A DNA stretch of 64,000 nt. Origin: Alphaproteobacteria bacterium. GTDB taxonomy: Bacteria; Pseudomonadota; Alphaproteobacteria; Rhodobacterales; Rhodobacteraceae. Positions 37,031 through 47,155 of the stretch are shown here, in pieces. The stretch is taken from NCBI GenBank assembly GCA_030425925.1, contig JAUHZO010000002.1, positions 186,001-250,000 on the forward strand, in the 5' to 3' direction. Within the stretch, counting starts at the first letter, position 1. Each line of letters opens with the position of its first letter. A model generated the notes under the pieces. It did not search any database. It was not told the DNA's origin and saw nothing but the letters and a program-made list of their open reading frames with translations. The translations under genes and the position numbers were made by a program.

Positions 37031-38263
37031 ATGGATCTTGGCATGACCCAGCGGGTGAAACCGCTGGTGGAGCAGGTGCGGCGCATGATCGAGGACGAGA
37101 TCGCGCCGCTGGACAGGGAATTTCACGCCGAGGTGGGTCGGCATCCGGGCGGGCGGTTCTTTCACACCGACCGGCAGCTGGACATCCTGAACGGGTTGAA
37201 GGCGAGCGCGAAAGAGCGCGGGTTGTGGAACTTCTGGTTGACCGACAGCGACCGCGGCTACGGTCTGACGACGGTGGAATATGCCTATCTGGCCGAAGAG
37301 ATGGGCAAGGTCGGCATCGCCGCCGAGGTGTTCAACTGCAACGCGCCGGACACCGGCAACATGGAGGTGCTGGAGCGCTATGGCGCCGACTGGATGAAGG
37401 CGCGCTGGCTCGCGCCGCTGCTGAACGGCGACATCCGCTCGGCCTATGTGATGACCGAACCGGACGTGGCCTCTTCGGATGCGGCGCAGCTGGCCTTCGA
37501 GGCCCGGCGCGACGGCGACGATTTTGTGCTCAATGGCGAGAAATGGTGGATCTCGGGTGCGGGCGATCCGCGTTGCGGGCTTTACATCCTGATGGCCTGC
37601 ACCGATCCGCAGGCGGCCAGACATGCCCGCCACACGATGTTCGTGATGGACCCGGACCTGCCGGGGATCGAGGTTCTGCGGCCGATGCAGGTCTTTGGCC
37701 AGGACGACGCGCCGCACGGGCATATGCATCTCCGCTTTACCGATGTGCGGGTTCCGGCGACGCATGTGGTTCTCGGCGAGGGGCGCGGATTCGAGGTGGC
37801 GCAGGGCCGGCTGGGGCCGGGACGGATCCACCATTGCATGCGCGCCATCGGGCAGGCGGAAAAGGCGCTGGAGATGATGTGCCGGCGCGGGCTGGGCCGC
37901 GAGGCCTTTGGCCGGCGGATCAGCGAGCTGGGGGCCAATCACGACATCATCGCCAATGCCCGGATGGAGATCGAGATGGCGCGGCTCTTGTGTCTGAAGG
38001 CCGCCTGGATGATGGACACGGCCGGCGTGCGCGCGGCGCAGCCCTGGATCTCCAAGATCAAGGTGGTGGCCCCGCTGATGGCCGGCAAGGTGGTGGACGA
38101 GGCGATGCAGATGCACGGCGCGGGCGGGATCAGCCAGGATTACGATCTGGCGTCGATGTGGACCCATATCCGCACCCTGCGCTTTGCCGACGGGCCCGAT
38201 GCGGTGCATCGCCGTCAGGTGGCCCGGGCGGAATTGCGCAAATACGCCAATGACAGCGCCTGA
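37031..38263 (+). CDS. Acyl-CoA dehydrogenase
   Basis: The 410-residue FAD enzyme has the acyl-CoA dehydrogenase motifs AYVMTEPDVASSDAAQLAFEARRDGDDFVLNGEKWWISGAG, GRLGPGRIHHCMRAIGQAEKALEMM and the late MHGAGGISQDYDLASMWTHIRTLRFADGPDAVHRRQVAR. The sequence is closest to the ACAD10/11-like group, which often pairs with phosphotransferase-type kinases, as here. It probably introduces a 2,3-double bond in long-chain or 4-hydroxy acyl-CoAs. GGGGAAG precedes the ATG. Confidence 0.92.
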   Translation: MDLGMTQRVKPLVEQVRRMIEDEIAPLDREFHAEVGRHPGGRFFHTDRQLDILNGLKASAKERGLWNFWLTDSDRGYGLTTVEYAYLAEEMGKVGIAAEVFNCNAPDTGNMEVLERYGADWMKARWLAPLLNGDIRSAYVMTEPDVASSDAAQLAFEARRDGDDFVLNGEKWWISGAGDPRCGLYILMACTDPQAARHARHTMFVMDPDLPGIEVLRPMQVFGQDDAPHGHMHLRFTDVRVPATHVVLGEGRGFEVAQGRLGPGRIHHCMRAIGQAEKALEMMCRRGLGREAFGRRISELGANHDIIANARMEIEMARLLCLKAAWMMDTAGVRAAQPWISKIKVVAPLMAGKVVDEAMQMHGAGGISQDYDLASMWTHIRTLRFADGPDAVHRRQVARAELRKYANDSA

Positions 38264-38275
38264 CGGCGGGTGTTG

Positions 38276-38302
38276 CCGGGGTATTTCGACCAAGAAGAAG
38301 AC
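38276..38302. repeat. Second copy of the AAGAAGAAG tail repeat
   Basis: This 27-bp stretch (CCGGGGTATTT, then CGACCAAGAAGAAGAC) differs at two positions from 31396-31422. It lies between the acyl-CoA dehydrogenase and kinase-like genes without the upstream hairpins. Confidence 0.6.
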
Positions 38303-38325
38303 ATGAAGCAAAGACAGGGGGTGGC

Positions 38326-39339
38326 GTGGATCTTGAGGCTTTGGCTGGCTGGATGGCGATGCATGTGGCGGGGTTCGAGGGGCCCTTGTCGGCGCGGAAG
38401 TTCGAGGTTGGGCAGTCCAACCCGACCTACCGGCTGGAGTCTCCGTCGGGCTCTTATGTCTTGCGGCGCAAGCCCGACGGGGTGCTGCTGAAATCCGCCC
38501 ATGCGGTGGACCGGGAATTTCGCGTGCAGGCGGCGCTGGCGGGCAGTGCCGTGCCGGTGCCGGAGATGCTGGCGCTGTGCGAGGACGAGAGCGTTGTCGG
38601 GGCCATGTTCTACGTGATGGGGCATGTGGACGGGCGCAGCTTTGTCGATCCCACGATGCATGGGGTTGCGCCCGCCCTGCGCGGCGCGATCGTGGACGAG
38701 ATGGGCCGTGTGCTGGCGGCCATCCATGGCGTCGACGTGGAGGCGGCGGGGCTTGGCGATTTTGGCCCGCCGGGGAATTACTACGAGCGGCAACTGGCGC
38801 GCTGGGTCAAGCAATACCGCGCCTCGGAAACCGGGGAGATCGCGGCGATGGAGCGCCTCGTGGACTGGCTGGGGGCCAACATGCCGCCCGATGACGGGCA
38901 GCGCACGCTGGTGCACGGGGATTACCGGATCGACAACATGCTTTTTGCGCCGGACGGCGCCGCGTGCCTTGCGGTGCTCGACTGGGAATTGTCGACGCTG
39001 GGCCATCCCTATGCCGATCTGGCCGGTGTGCTCATGCAATGGCAGCTGCCGCCCGGCCCCGAAGGGCGCGGCCTGGCGGGGGTGGATCGGGCAGCGCTGG
39101 GCCTGCCGTCGGACGCGGCCTTTGTCGAGGCCTATTGCGCGCGGCGCGGGATCGACGGGATCGCGGGGTTCGGTTTTTACGTGGCCTTCGCGTTTTTCCG
39201 GATGGCGGCGATCCTGCAGGGGGTGAAGAAGCGCGCGCTGGACGGCAATGCCTCGAATCCCGAAAAGGCGCGTCGGCTGGGGGCGTTCGTGCCACGTTTT
39301 GCCGAACTGGGACTGGAGGCGCGTCATGCCCATGGATGA
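38326..39339 (+). CDS. APH-type phosphotransferase family protein (ACAD10/11-associated kinase)
   Basis: From GTG 38326 the product is 337 residues with the aminoglycoside-phosphotransferase/choline kinase fold: FEVGQSNPTYRLESPSGSYVLRRKP (ATP-binding Lys region), the Brenner motif LVHGDYRIDNMLF with catalytic Asp, and VLDWELSTLGHPYADLA. In animals ACAD10/11 fuse this kinase to an acyl-CoA dehydrogenase that handles 4-hydroxy acids; here the two are adjacent genes. The role as hydroxyacyl kinase is inferred from that parallel. Confidence 0.85.
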   Translation: MDLEALAGWMAMHVAGFEGPLSARKFEVGQSNPTYRLESPSGSYVLRRKPDGVLLKSAHAVDREFRVQAALAGSAVPVPEMLALCEDESVVGAMFYVMGHVDGRSFVDPTMHGVAPALRGAIVDEMGRVLAAIHGVDVEAAGLGDFGPPGNYYERQLARWVKQYRASETGEIAAMERLVDWLGANMPPDDGQRTLVHGDYRIDNMLFAPDGAACLAVLDWELSTLGHPYADLAGVLMQWQLPPGPEGRGLAGVDRAALGLPSDAAFVEAYCARRGIDGIAGFGFYVAFAFFRMAAILQGVKKRALDGNASNPEKARRLGAFVPRFAELGLEARHAHG

Positions 39340-39733
39340 GCGCTTGCGCGAGCCGCCCTACCCCTATGCGGCGCATCTGGACATGCGCATGCTGGACTGG
39401 TCGGAGGGGCGGGCCCGGTTCGAGATGCCGCTGGCGGCGTTTCACGGCAACCGGCATGGCAACCCGCATGGCGGGTGCCATGCCTCTCTGCTGGATACGG
39501 TGATGGGCTATGCCGGGTGCTGGACCGGCGATCCGGAGCGGCCGCAGACCTGCCTGACGCTGAGCCTGAACGTGCAGTACCTGTCGCGCCCCAGGGGCGG
39601 GGTGTTCATCGCCGAAGGCTGGAAGACCGGCGGCGGGCGGTCGACCTTCTTTGCCGAAGCGGTGATCCATGACGAAACGGGTGAGCTGATCGCCAAGGGC
39701 GCCGGCGTCTTTCGCTATCGCAGCGGGGGGTGA
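39326..39733 (+). CDS. PaaI family thioesterase
   Basis: The 135-residue hot-dog protein has the PaaI-type catalytic region HGNPHGGCHASLLDTVMGYAG, with the typical NxHGG, and the LTLSLNVQYLSRPRGG core. It hydrolyses acyl- or aryl-CoA thioesters. Its ATG lies 14 bases inside the preceding kinase-like gene. It closes the acyl-CoA operon and is followed by two long hairpins. Confidence 0.88.
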   Translation: MPMDERLREPPYPYAAHLDMRMLDWSEGRARFEMPLAAFHGNRHGNPHGGCHASLLDTVMGYAGCWTGDPERPQTCLTLSLNVQYLSRPRGGVFIAEGWKTGGGRSTFFAEAVIHDETGELIAKGAGVFRYRSGG

Positions 39734-39790
39734 AGCGTTTTCTGCGAAAACGCTTCACGCGGGAAATCTCTTCGGCGAAGAGATTTCCCG
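39731..39790. terminator. Double long hairpin between convergent genes
   Basis: Two perfect stems stand side by side. TGAAGCGTTTTC / GAAAACGCTTCA (12 bp, loop TGC, 39731-39757) starts at the stop codon of the PaaI gene. A 14-bp stem (CGGGAAATCTCTTC / GAAGAGATTTCCCG, loop GGC, 39760-39790) ends 8 nt before the YtoQ stop. They probably terminate both convergent transcripts. Confidence 0.7.
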
Positions 39791-39797
39791 GGACGGC

Positions 39798-40247
39798 TCA
39801 GCCGGGCAGGCGTCCGGTCAGGACGTAGCGCAGGATGTCGACCACCTGGCCTGGCGTGCGCGTCATGGCAAGGGCTGCGGCGTCTACCTCTTTCAGCGCG
39901 TGGTCGTGTTCGGGTTGCTGCAGGATGATCAGCGACTTGCCCAGGGCGGCGGCAAAGCCCGCGTCGAAGGCCGCGTTCCACTGCTTGTATTTCTCGCCGA
40001 AGCGGACCACCACCACGTCGGCCTCCTCAATCCCCTTGCGGGTGCGGATCGCGTTGACCATCGCGCCCTTGTGGTCGTGCCAGTACTTGTCGGGCTCTGT
40101 GCCCAGGATCGCCACGCCGCAATCGTCGCTGGCGGCGTGATCGGTCACCGGACCCGAAAAGGTGATGTCGAGGCCCTGCGCGCCTGCAATGATCTGGTCG
40201 CGCCAGTCGGTGTGAATCTCGCCGGAGAGATAGACGTTGAGGCCCAT
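39798..40247 (-). CDS. YtoQ family protein
   Basis: The 149-residue protein matches the YtoQ family: MGLNVYLSGEIHTDWRDQI, TFSGPVTDHAASDDCG, ILGTEPDKYWHDHKGAMVNAIRTR and DVVVVRFGEKYKQWNAAFDAGFAAALGKSLI. The fold resembles nucleoside 2-deoxyribosyltransferases, but activity is not established. ATG 40247 is chosen over an in-frame start 21 nt upstream because MGLNVYLSG is the family's N-terminus. Confidence 0.88.
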   Translation of the reverse strand: MGLNVYLSGEIHTDWRDQIIAGAQGLDITFSGPVTDHAASDDCGVAILGTEPDKYWHDHKGAMVNAIRTRKGIEEADVVVVRFGEKYKQWNAAFDAGFAAALGKSLIILQQPEHDHALKEVDAAALAMTRTPGQVVDILRYVLTGRLPG

Positions 40248-40312
40248 GGGGGTTCCTTTCGCTGTCATGGCTGTGACCGGAGAGGTAACCGCACGGGCGG
40301 CGATTGCAAGCG

Positions 40313-41149
40313 TCAGGTCCCTGGCGTCCGTGGTGGTTCGGCGGGCCGGTCATGGGCAAAGACCCGGACCGACACGAAGAAGCCGCCCAGGATCAGGCCG
40401 GGCAGGATCAGCACCTTGAACAGGAACACCGACAAGAGCGCCACGAGGCTTGTCGCAAGCTCGTCGGCGCGGGCGTAGATGTTGGCCGCCAGGTCGCTGT
40501 AGCGGTCAAGGTTGTCGCGTGCGCCCTGCAGGACCGAGAGCACGCCGGAGGAGGGTTCTTCGGCGGCGATACCGGGCGCGATATCGGGCGCCACATTGGC
40601 GGTGATCTCGGCCACGACGGTGCTGTGTTTGTCCCAGATCGCCTGTGTCATGCGATCGGCGACCAGCGAGGACAGCAGGAAGGACAGCGGCAGCGCGAGG
40701 CCCAGGAACGCGCCGTACAAGCCCAGCCGCCGCGCCAGCGTGCCAAGCGCGCCGGAAGATCCTGCGCGGGCAAATGCGCCTGCCGTCAGCGCAAGGGCCG
40801 CCATGGCAAAGCCGATCCCCGTCACCGGCCCCATGGCAACGGCCAGCACCCCGGTGACGACCATGACGTAGAACACCAGTTGCGCGACGCGCTCGACGGT
40901 GTCGTCCACCGGTTCCAGCACCTTGAAGGGCTGGGCCGAGCCTTGCACGACAAACGCCCCGCCCACTTCCACCTCTTGCGCGGTGGACAGGATCGCGTTG
41001 AGCGAGCGGAGCGTCAGGTAGACGCCGCCGCTGGCGGCGGCGACCGTGCCGGCATAGGTCTGCGCGCTGCGCGTGACCGGGTTGGCCGGGTAGAACGCCG
41101 CCGCCGCCAACGCCAGGCAGGCCGCGAGGATCATCAGCGCGCGGCGCAT
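40313..41149 (-). CDS. Hypothetical membrane protein
   Basis: The 278-residue protein has an N-terminal hydrophobic segment (LMILAACLALAAAAFYPANP) and further membrane-spanning segments near residues 90-120, 140-165 and 235-260, with an extracytoplasmic region between. No recognised domain. It starts 4 nt after the stop of the dimethylglycine dehydrogenase-like gene on the same strand, so the two are probably co-expressed. Confidence 0.75.
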   Translation of the reverse strand: MRRALMILAACLALAAAAFYPANPVTRSAQTYAGTVAAASGGVYLTLRSLNAILSTAQEVEVGGAFVVQGSAQPFKVLEPVDDTVERVAQLVFYVMVVTGVLAVAMGPVTGIGFAMAALALTAGAFARAGSSGALGTLARRLGLYGAFLGLALPLSFLLSSLVADRMTQAIWDKHSTVVAEITANVAPDIAPGIAAEEPSSGVLSVLQGARDNLDRYSDLAANIYARADELATSLVALLSVFLFKVLILPGLILGGFFVSVRVFAHDRPAEPPRTPGT

Positions 41150-41153
41150 CGGA

Positions 41154-43655
41154 TCAACCGTCCTTGCGGATGGTCTCGTTTTTCGGGTCGTAAGGGCTGT
41201 CGCAGGTGACGGTGGCGTCCCAGAGCCTGTCCTGCATCTTGACTTTCAGCTTTGTGCCTTCGACGGCAAGGTCGGGGGTGACATAGCCCATGCCGATGCT
41301 TTGGCCGAAATGCACCGAATAGCCGCCCGAAGTCAGACGCCCAACGCGGGTGCCTTCGGGGGTATAAAGCGCCTCGCGGCCCCAGGGATCGGCGTCTTCC
41401 GGCCCGTCGATCAGCAGGGTGCAGCATTTCACGCGCACGCCGGTTTCTTCCAGCCGGGCCTTGCCGTGGAACTCCTTGGTGAGGTCGACAAAGCGCGGCA
41501 GATCGGCCTCGAGCGGCGTGGCGTCGCGGCCCAGTTCGTTGCCGAAGGCGCGGTAGGATTTCTCCTGCCGCAGCCAGTTCTGCGCGCGCGCGCCCACCAG
41601 TTTCATTCCGTGCGCCGCACCCGCGCCCGTCAGCAGATCCCAGAGGTAAGTCTGCATCTCGATCGGGTGGTGCAATTCCCAGCCCAGCTCGCCGGTATAG
41701 GCGACGCGGATGGCGTTGAGCGGGCACATGCCCAGTTCGATCTGACGCGCCGAAAGCCAGGGGAAACGCTTGTTCGAAAGCGCCGTCTCCGGCTCGGCAT
41801 CCTTGATGACGGCGCGCAGCACGTCGCGGGACTTTGGCCCGGCAATGGCAAAGACACCCCATTGCGCGGTCACGTCATAAGCGCTGATCCAGCCGAACTC
41901 GGCGCGCTTGTCCTCGATGGCCTTCATCAGGAAATCGCTGTCATAGGCCGCCCAGGCCCCGGCGGAGACCAGGTAGTACTTGTCCTCGGCCAGCCGCACG
42001 ATGGTGTATTCGGTGCGCGTGGTGCCGTGATCGGTCAGCGCGTAGGTCAGGTTGATGCGGCCAACGCGTGGCAGCTTGTTGCAGGTGAACCAGTCAAGGA
42101 ATTGCGTGGCGCCGGGGCCTTCGACGATATGCTTGGTAAAGGCGGTTGCGTCGATCAGGCCGACACCTGTCCGGATCGCCTTGGCCTCGTCCACGGCATG
42201 CTGCCACCAGCCGCCACGGCGGAAGCTGCGGGCGTCGTGGTCGAACGTCTCGTCTGCGTCCAGAGGCCCGTAATAATTCGGCCGCTCCCAGCCGTTCACG
42301 CAGCCGAACTGCGCGCCCAACGCCTTTTGCCGGTCATAGGCCGGCGCGGTGCGCAGCGGGCGGCAGGCGGGGCGCTCTTCATCCGGGTGATGCAGGATGT
42401 AGACGTGCTCATACGCCTCTTCGTTCTTGCGCGCGGCGTATTCGGTGGTCATCCACGATCCGTAGCGGCGTGGGTCGAGCGAGGCCATGTCGATTTCGGC
42501 CTCGCCTTCGACCATCAACTGCGCCAGGTAATGCCCGGTGCCGCCGGCGGCGGTGATGCCGAAGGAAAAGCCCTCGGCCAGCCACATGTTGCGCAGGCCC
42601 GGAGCGGGCCCCAAAAGCGGGTTGCCATCGGGCGTGTAGCAGATCGGGCCGTTGTAGTCGTCCTTGAGCCCCACGGTTTCCGAGGACGGAATGCGGTGGA
42701 TCATCGACATGTATTCCGCTTCGATCCGTTCGAGATCGAGCGGGAAGAGATCGGCGCGGAAGCTGTCCGGCACACCGTATTCGAAACGCGCCGGGGCGTT
42801 CCGTTCATAGGGGCCAAGGATCCAGCCGCCGCGTTCCTCGCGCACGTACCATTTGGCGTCGGCATCGCGCAGGACGGGGTGTTCGCCGTTGGTCTTGCGG
42901 TACTCCACCAGCGCCGGGTCGGGTTCGGTGACGATATACTGATGTTCGACCGGGATCGCGGGGATCTTGATGCCCAGCAGTTTCGCGGTGCGCTGGGCGT
43001 GGTTGCCGGTGGCAGTGACAACGTGTTCGGCGTGGATCACCACGGTCTCGTCCGAGGCCACGAGGTTGCCGCCCTTTTCGACCATCTTGGTCACGGTGAC
43101 GTCCCAGTGGTCGCCGGTCCAGGCATAGCCGTCCACCTGCCACCTGCGCTCGATCAGCACGCCGCGCTGGCGCGCGCCCTTGGCCATGGCCATGGTGACG
43201 TCGGCCGGGTTGATGTAGCCATCGGTGGGATGGTAGATCGCGCCCTTCAGATCCTCGGTGCGCACCAGCGGCCAGCGGTCCTTGATCTGCGCGGGCGTCA
43301 TCCATTCGTAGGGCACACCACAGGTCTCGGCGGTGGAGGCATAGAGCATGTATTCGTCCATGCGGTCCTGCGTCTGTGCCATGCGCAGGTTGCCGACGAC
43401 GAAGAACCCGGCATTCAGCCCCGTCTCTTCCTCCAGCGTCTTGTAATACTTGATGGAATAGTCGTGGATATGGGTCGTCGCGTAGGACATGTTGAAATAG
43501 GGCAGAAGGCCCGCGGCATGCCAGGTCGAGCCAGAGGTCAGCTCGTCGCGTTCGAGGAGCATCACATCGTCCCAGCCCGCCTTGGCCAGGTGATAGGCAA
43601 TCGAGGTCCCGACGGCACCGCCGCCAACGACCAGGGCTTTGACATGCGTCTTCAT
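41154..43655 (-). CDS. FAD-dependent dimethylglycine/sarcosine dehydrogenase-like protein with GcvT domain
   Basis: From ATG 43655 (GGGAG upstream) the product is 833 residues. The N-terminal FAD domain begins VKALVVGGGAVGTSIAYHLAKAGWDDVMLLERDELTSGSTWHAAGLL. The middle domain has PVEHQYIVTEPDP and LLGPAPGLRNMWLAEGFSFGITAAGGTGHYLAQLM. The C-terminal half is a GcvT-like folate-binding aminomethyltransferase (ALTDHGTTRTEYTIVRLAEDKYYL...). This architecture oxidatively demethylates dimethylglycine, sarcosine or related methylamines, passing one carbon to tetrahydrofolate. The exact substrate is open. No signal peptide. Confidence 0.88.
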   Translation of the reverse strand: MKTHVKALVVGGGAVGTSIAYHLAKAGWDDVMLLERDELTSGSTWHAAGLLPYFNMSYATTHIHDYSIKYYKTLEEETGLNAGFFVVGNLRMAQTQDRMDEYMLYASTAETCGVPYEWMTPAQIKDRWPLVRTEDLKGAIYHPTDGYINPADVTMAMAKGARQRGVLIERRWQVDGYAWTGDHWDVTVTKMVEKGGNLVASDETVVIHAEHVVTATGNHAQRTAKLLGIKIPAIPVEHQYIVTEPDPALVEYRKTNGEHPVLRDADAKWYVREERGGWILGPYERNAPARFEYGVPDSFRADLFPLDLERIEAEYMSMIHRIPSSETVGLKDDYNGPICYTPDGNPLLGPAPGLRNMWLAEGFSFGITAAGGTGHYLAQLMVEGEAEIDMASLDPRRYGSWMTTEYAARKNEEAYEHVYILHHPDEERPACRPLRTAPAYDRQKALGAQFGCVNGWERPNYYGPLDADETFDHDARSFRRGGWWQHAVDEAKAIRTGVGLIDATAFTKHIVEGPGATQFLDWFTCNKLPRVGRINLTYALTDHGTTRTEYTIVRLAEDKYYLVSAGAWAAYDSDFLMKAIEDKRAEFGWISAYDVTAQWGVFAIAGPKSRDVLRAVIKDAEPETALSNKRFPWLSARQIELGMCPLNAIRVAYTGELGWELHHPIEMQTYLWDLLTGAGAAHGMKLVGARAQNWLRQEKSYRAFGNELGRDATPLEADLPRFVDLTKEFHGKARLEETGVRVKCCTLLIDGPEDADPWGREALYTPEGTRVGRLTSGGYSVHFGQSIGMGYVTPDLAVEGTKLKVKMQDRLWDATVTCDSPYDPKNETIRKDG

Positions 43656-43758
43656 GAGTCTCACTCCCACAGGTTTGGCCTCCGGCATAGCGCGGGCAAG
43701 ACGGATGCGCCGATCCTGCCCGACGCGTTTGAGACGGAAAACGACCTGCCAGACGCAA

Positions 43759-43780
43759 GACGCCGCCCGAAGGCGGCGTC
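43759..43780 (-). terminator. TTCG-loop hairpin
   Basis: Perfect 9-bp stem GACGCCGCC / GGCGGCGTC; on the minus strand the loop reads TTCG, a stable tetraloop. It lies 24 nt after the stop of the upstream hypothetical gene and so probably separates it from the dehydrogenase gene. Confidence 0.55.
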
Positions 43781-43803
43781 CGGCTTGCACGGGCGGGGTC
43801 GTG

Positions 43804-44883
43804 TCAGATGTCGCGGGCGGCCTGTTCGGCCCTGAGCGCCTCGAACTGCTCTGTTTCGAGGTCCTGCACCAGCTTGCACAGTTTCTCGCCGTCGAAATCC
43901 ACGCAGACCTGCTGGCCCAGCCAGCCGCGTTCGCGGGCGTCGCGGGTCAGGCGGAACAGGCGGCGTTCCATCAGGTCGCGGCGCGACTCGGCCAGGGCCA
44001 CCACTGCCGGGCGGTCGCTGCGCAGGGCTTCGAGAAGGGCGAGGTGCCGCGTCGGGTCGGCACCTTCGCCGATGCCCTCCACGGGATGTTTCTGCAGCGC
44101 GTTGAGACCGGCGTAATCCAGTTGCGACAGCACCCGCTTCAGGTCCGTATCCGAGGTGTTGGCGCGCACGTAGATCTCGATCTGGTCACCGATCGCGGCC
44201 TTGAACAGGCGCACGGAATGCGCGGCGGTGGGGCGGGTGATGTCGCGGAAGGCGACGCCGTGATGCACGCTGTGCAGCAGGCCCTCGGCTTCTTCTTCCT
44301 TGGCACCGAAAAGCCGCGATCCGAACAGGGCCGGGCGGACCACGACGGTCACCCCCACGGCCAGCCGGCCAAATTGGTAAACGACGCGTTGACCGTCCAG
44401 TTCGGGGCGCGAGCGTTTCGGATCAAGCTGCGTCAGCACCAGGAACCGGTCTGCCGGGCTCAACTCGCCCTCGCGGCCCAGGGCCATCAGCTGGGCATCG
44501 GTCAGGCCGGTTTCGTCGCCGAAAAACAGGTAGTCATGCGCCGCTGTCCAGTCGGTCCGCTGATAGATGCTGGCCTGTTGCGGGAAATACGCCCGCAATT
44601 GCGGGCCCTCTGGCGCGCCGTCTTCGGGCGCGAACTGTGTGTCCGAACGCACGATCTGCACGTCGCTGAGTTCCACCGGCCCGCCGCTTCGGCGGATATA
44701 GGTGCGCAGACCGGCGGCATGGCCGCGCGCGGCATAGCTGTTGGCCCAGCCCGAAAGGCCGAACTCCGACAGCGACTGCCCGGCGGCGCGCGCCTGGCGG
44801 GCATAGTCGAAGCTGCCCAGACAAAGCAGGGCAACCGCAAGGGTGGCGCCTGCAATCATAAAGGTCCTGATCATCCCACTCAC
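43804..44883 (-). CDS. Hypothetical exported or membrane-anchored protein
   Basis: The protein is 359 residues from GTG 44883, or 356 from ATG 44874. An N-terminal hydrophobic segment (MIRTFMIAGATLAVALLCLGSFDYA) is either a signal peptide or a single anchor. The mature part has mixed alpha/beta character and two cysteines near the end (VCVDFDGEKLCKL). No family was recognised. It is divergent from mreB with a 216-bp gap; a link to the cell envelope is possible but only positional. Confidence 0.65.
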   Translation of the reverse strand: MSGMIRTFMIAGATLAVALLCLGSFDYARQARAAGQSLSEFGLSGWANSYAARGHAAGLRTYIRRSGGPVELSDVQIVRSDTQFAPEDGAPEGPQLRAYFPQQASIYQRTDWTAAHDYLFFGDETGLTDAQLMALGREGELSPADRFLVLTQLDPKRSRPELDGQRVVYQFGRLAVGVTVVVRPALFGSRLFGAKEEEAEGLLHSVHHGVAFRDITRPTAAHSVRLFKAAIGDQIEIYVRANTSDTDLKRVLSQLDYAGLNALQKHPVEGIGEGADPTRHLALLEALRSDRPAVVALAESRRDLMERRLFRLTRDARERGWLGQQVCVDFDGEKLCKLVQDLETEQFEALRAEQAARDI

Positions 44884-44994
44884 CGTATCCGTGTGATGTT
44901 AAGACAAAAGCACGTGATGGAGGCTGTCCCGTGGCGGAATTGTGGCATTTCCGGGCCAATTGTTTCCAAAAACGTTGCGGCGATTCCCCGCTGA

Positions 44995-46146
<1,152 letters not shown>

Positions 46147-46240
46147 ACGCTGCCGGTCCGTATCGGCGGGGCGACGCCGCATCACTGGCGAAACCCGCCG
46201 GATTTCGCTAAACCCTGCCAAAGCCCCGGACAGGATCACG

Positions 46241-47155
46241 ATGGCCAGCGACCGTCACAGCGAAGATTTCACCGGCCCGCTCAGGCGTCTGCTGCTGGCG
46301 ATCCTGGTGGCGTGCCTGCTGGGGCTGTTCCTGCTGTGGCGCATCGACAGCCCCCGCGTCGAACGGTTCCGCGCCCAGGTGGTGGATGCCGTGGTGCCGC
46401 GGATGGACTGGGCCATGGCGCCAGTGACCGCGACGGTGCGCCTGGTGCGCGATTTCCAGAGCTATCAGCGCATCTATGAACAGAACCAGGAACTCCGCCG
46501 CGAACTGCGCCGCATGACCGCCTGGAAAGAGGCGGCGCTGCAGCTGGAACAGGAAAACGCCCGGCTGCGCGATCTCAACAATGTCAAGCTTGACCCGCGT
46601 CTGACCTACATCACCGGGGTGGTGATGGCGGATTCCGGCTCTCCCTTCCGCCAGACGGTGCTGATCAACGTGGGTTCGCGCGATGGCATCGTCGACGGCT
46701 GGGCCACGATGGACGGGATCGGGCTGGTGGGCCGGATCTCCAGCGTCGGGGCGAACACCTCGCGCGTGCTGCTGCTGACCGACCCGGCCTCGCGCATTCC
46801 CGCGCTGATCCAGCCCTCGGGGCAGCAGGCGCATGTGGTGGGCGACAACAGCGCGGCACCGCCCATCGACTTTCTGGAAAACCGCGAACTGGTGCGCCCG
46901 GGCGACCGGATCGTGACCTCGGGCGATGGCGACGTGTTCCCGCCGGGCCTGCTCATCGGCGAGGTGGCCGAAGACCCGGGCGGGCGGCTGCGGGTGCGGC
47001 TGGCAGCGGATTACGAGCGGCTGGAATTCCTGCGCGTTCTGCGCGACCACGGCGCGCGCCGGGTGGATGCCCCCAGCGCGCTGGTGCTGCCCGACGCGGC
47101 ACCAGGCAGCGACGCCGACGACGCAGCGGCCGCCGCGGACAACGCCGATGGCTGA
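46241..47155 (+). CDS. mreC: Rod shape-determining protein MreC
   Basis: The 304-residue bitopic protein has one N-terminal transmembrane helix (LLLAILVACLLGLFLLWRI), a coiled coil (about residues 70-105, YEQNQELRRELRRMTAWKEAALQLEQENARLRDL) and the beta-rich MreC periplasmic domain with TGVVMADSGSPFRQTVLINVGSRDGI and FLENRELVRPGDRIVTSGDG. It scaffolds the elongasome between MreB and PBP2. Its 3' end overlaps mreD by 8 bases. Confidence 0.95.
   Translation: MASDRHSEDFTGPLRRLLLAILVACLLGLFLLWRIDSPRVERFRAQVVDAVVPRMDWAMAPVTATVRLVRDFQSYQRIYEQNQELRRELRRMTAWKEAALQLEQENARLRDLNNVKLDPRLTYITGVVMADSGSPFRQTVLINVGSRDGIVDGWATMDGIGLVGRISSVGANTSRVLLLTDPASRIPALIQPSGQQAHVVGDNSAAPPIDFLENRELVRPGDRIVTSGDGDVFPPGLLIGEVAEDPGGRLRVRLAADYERLEFLRVLRDHGARRVDAPSALVLPDAAPGSDADDAAAAADNADG

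Noticed and set aside
41301-43835. An 844-codon open frame on the plus strand
   Set aside because: It is antisense to the dimethylglycine dehydrogenase-like gene and has no domain or ribosome site.
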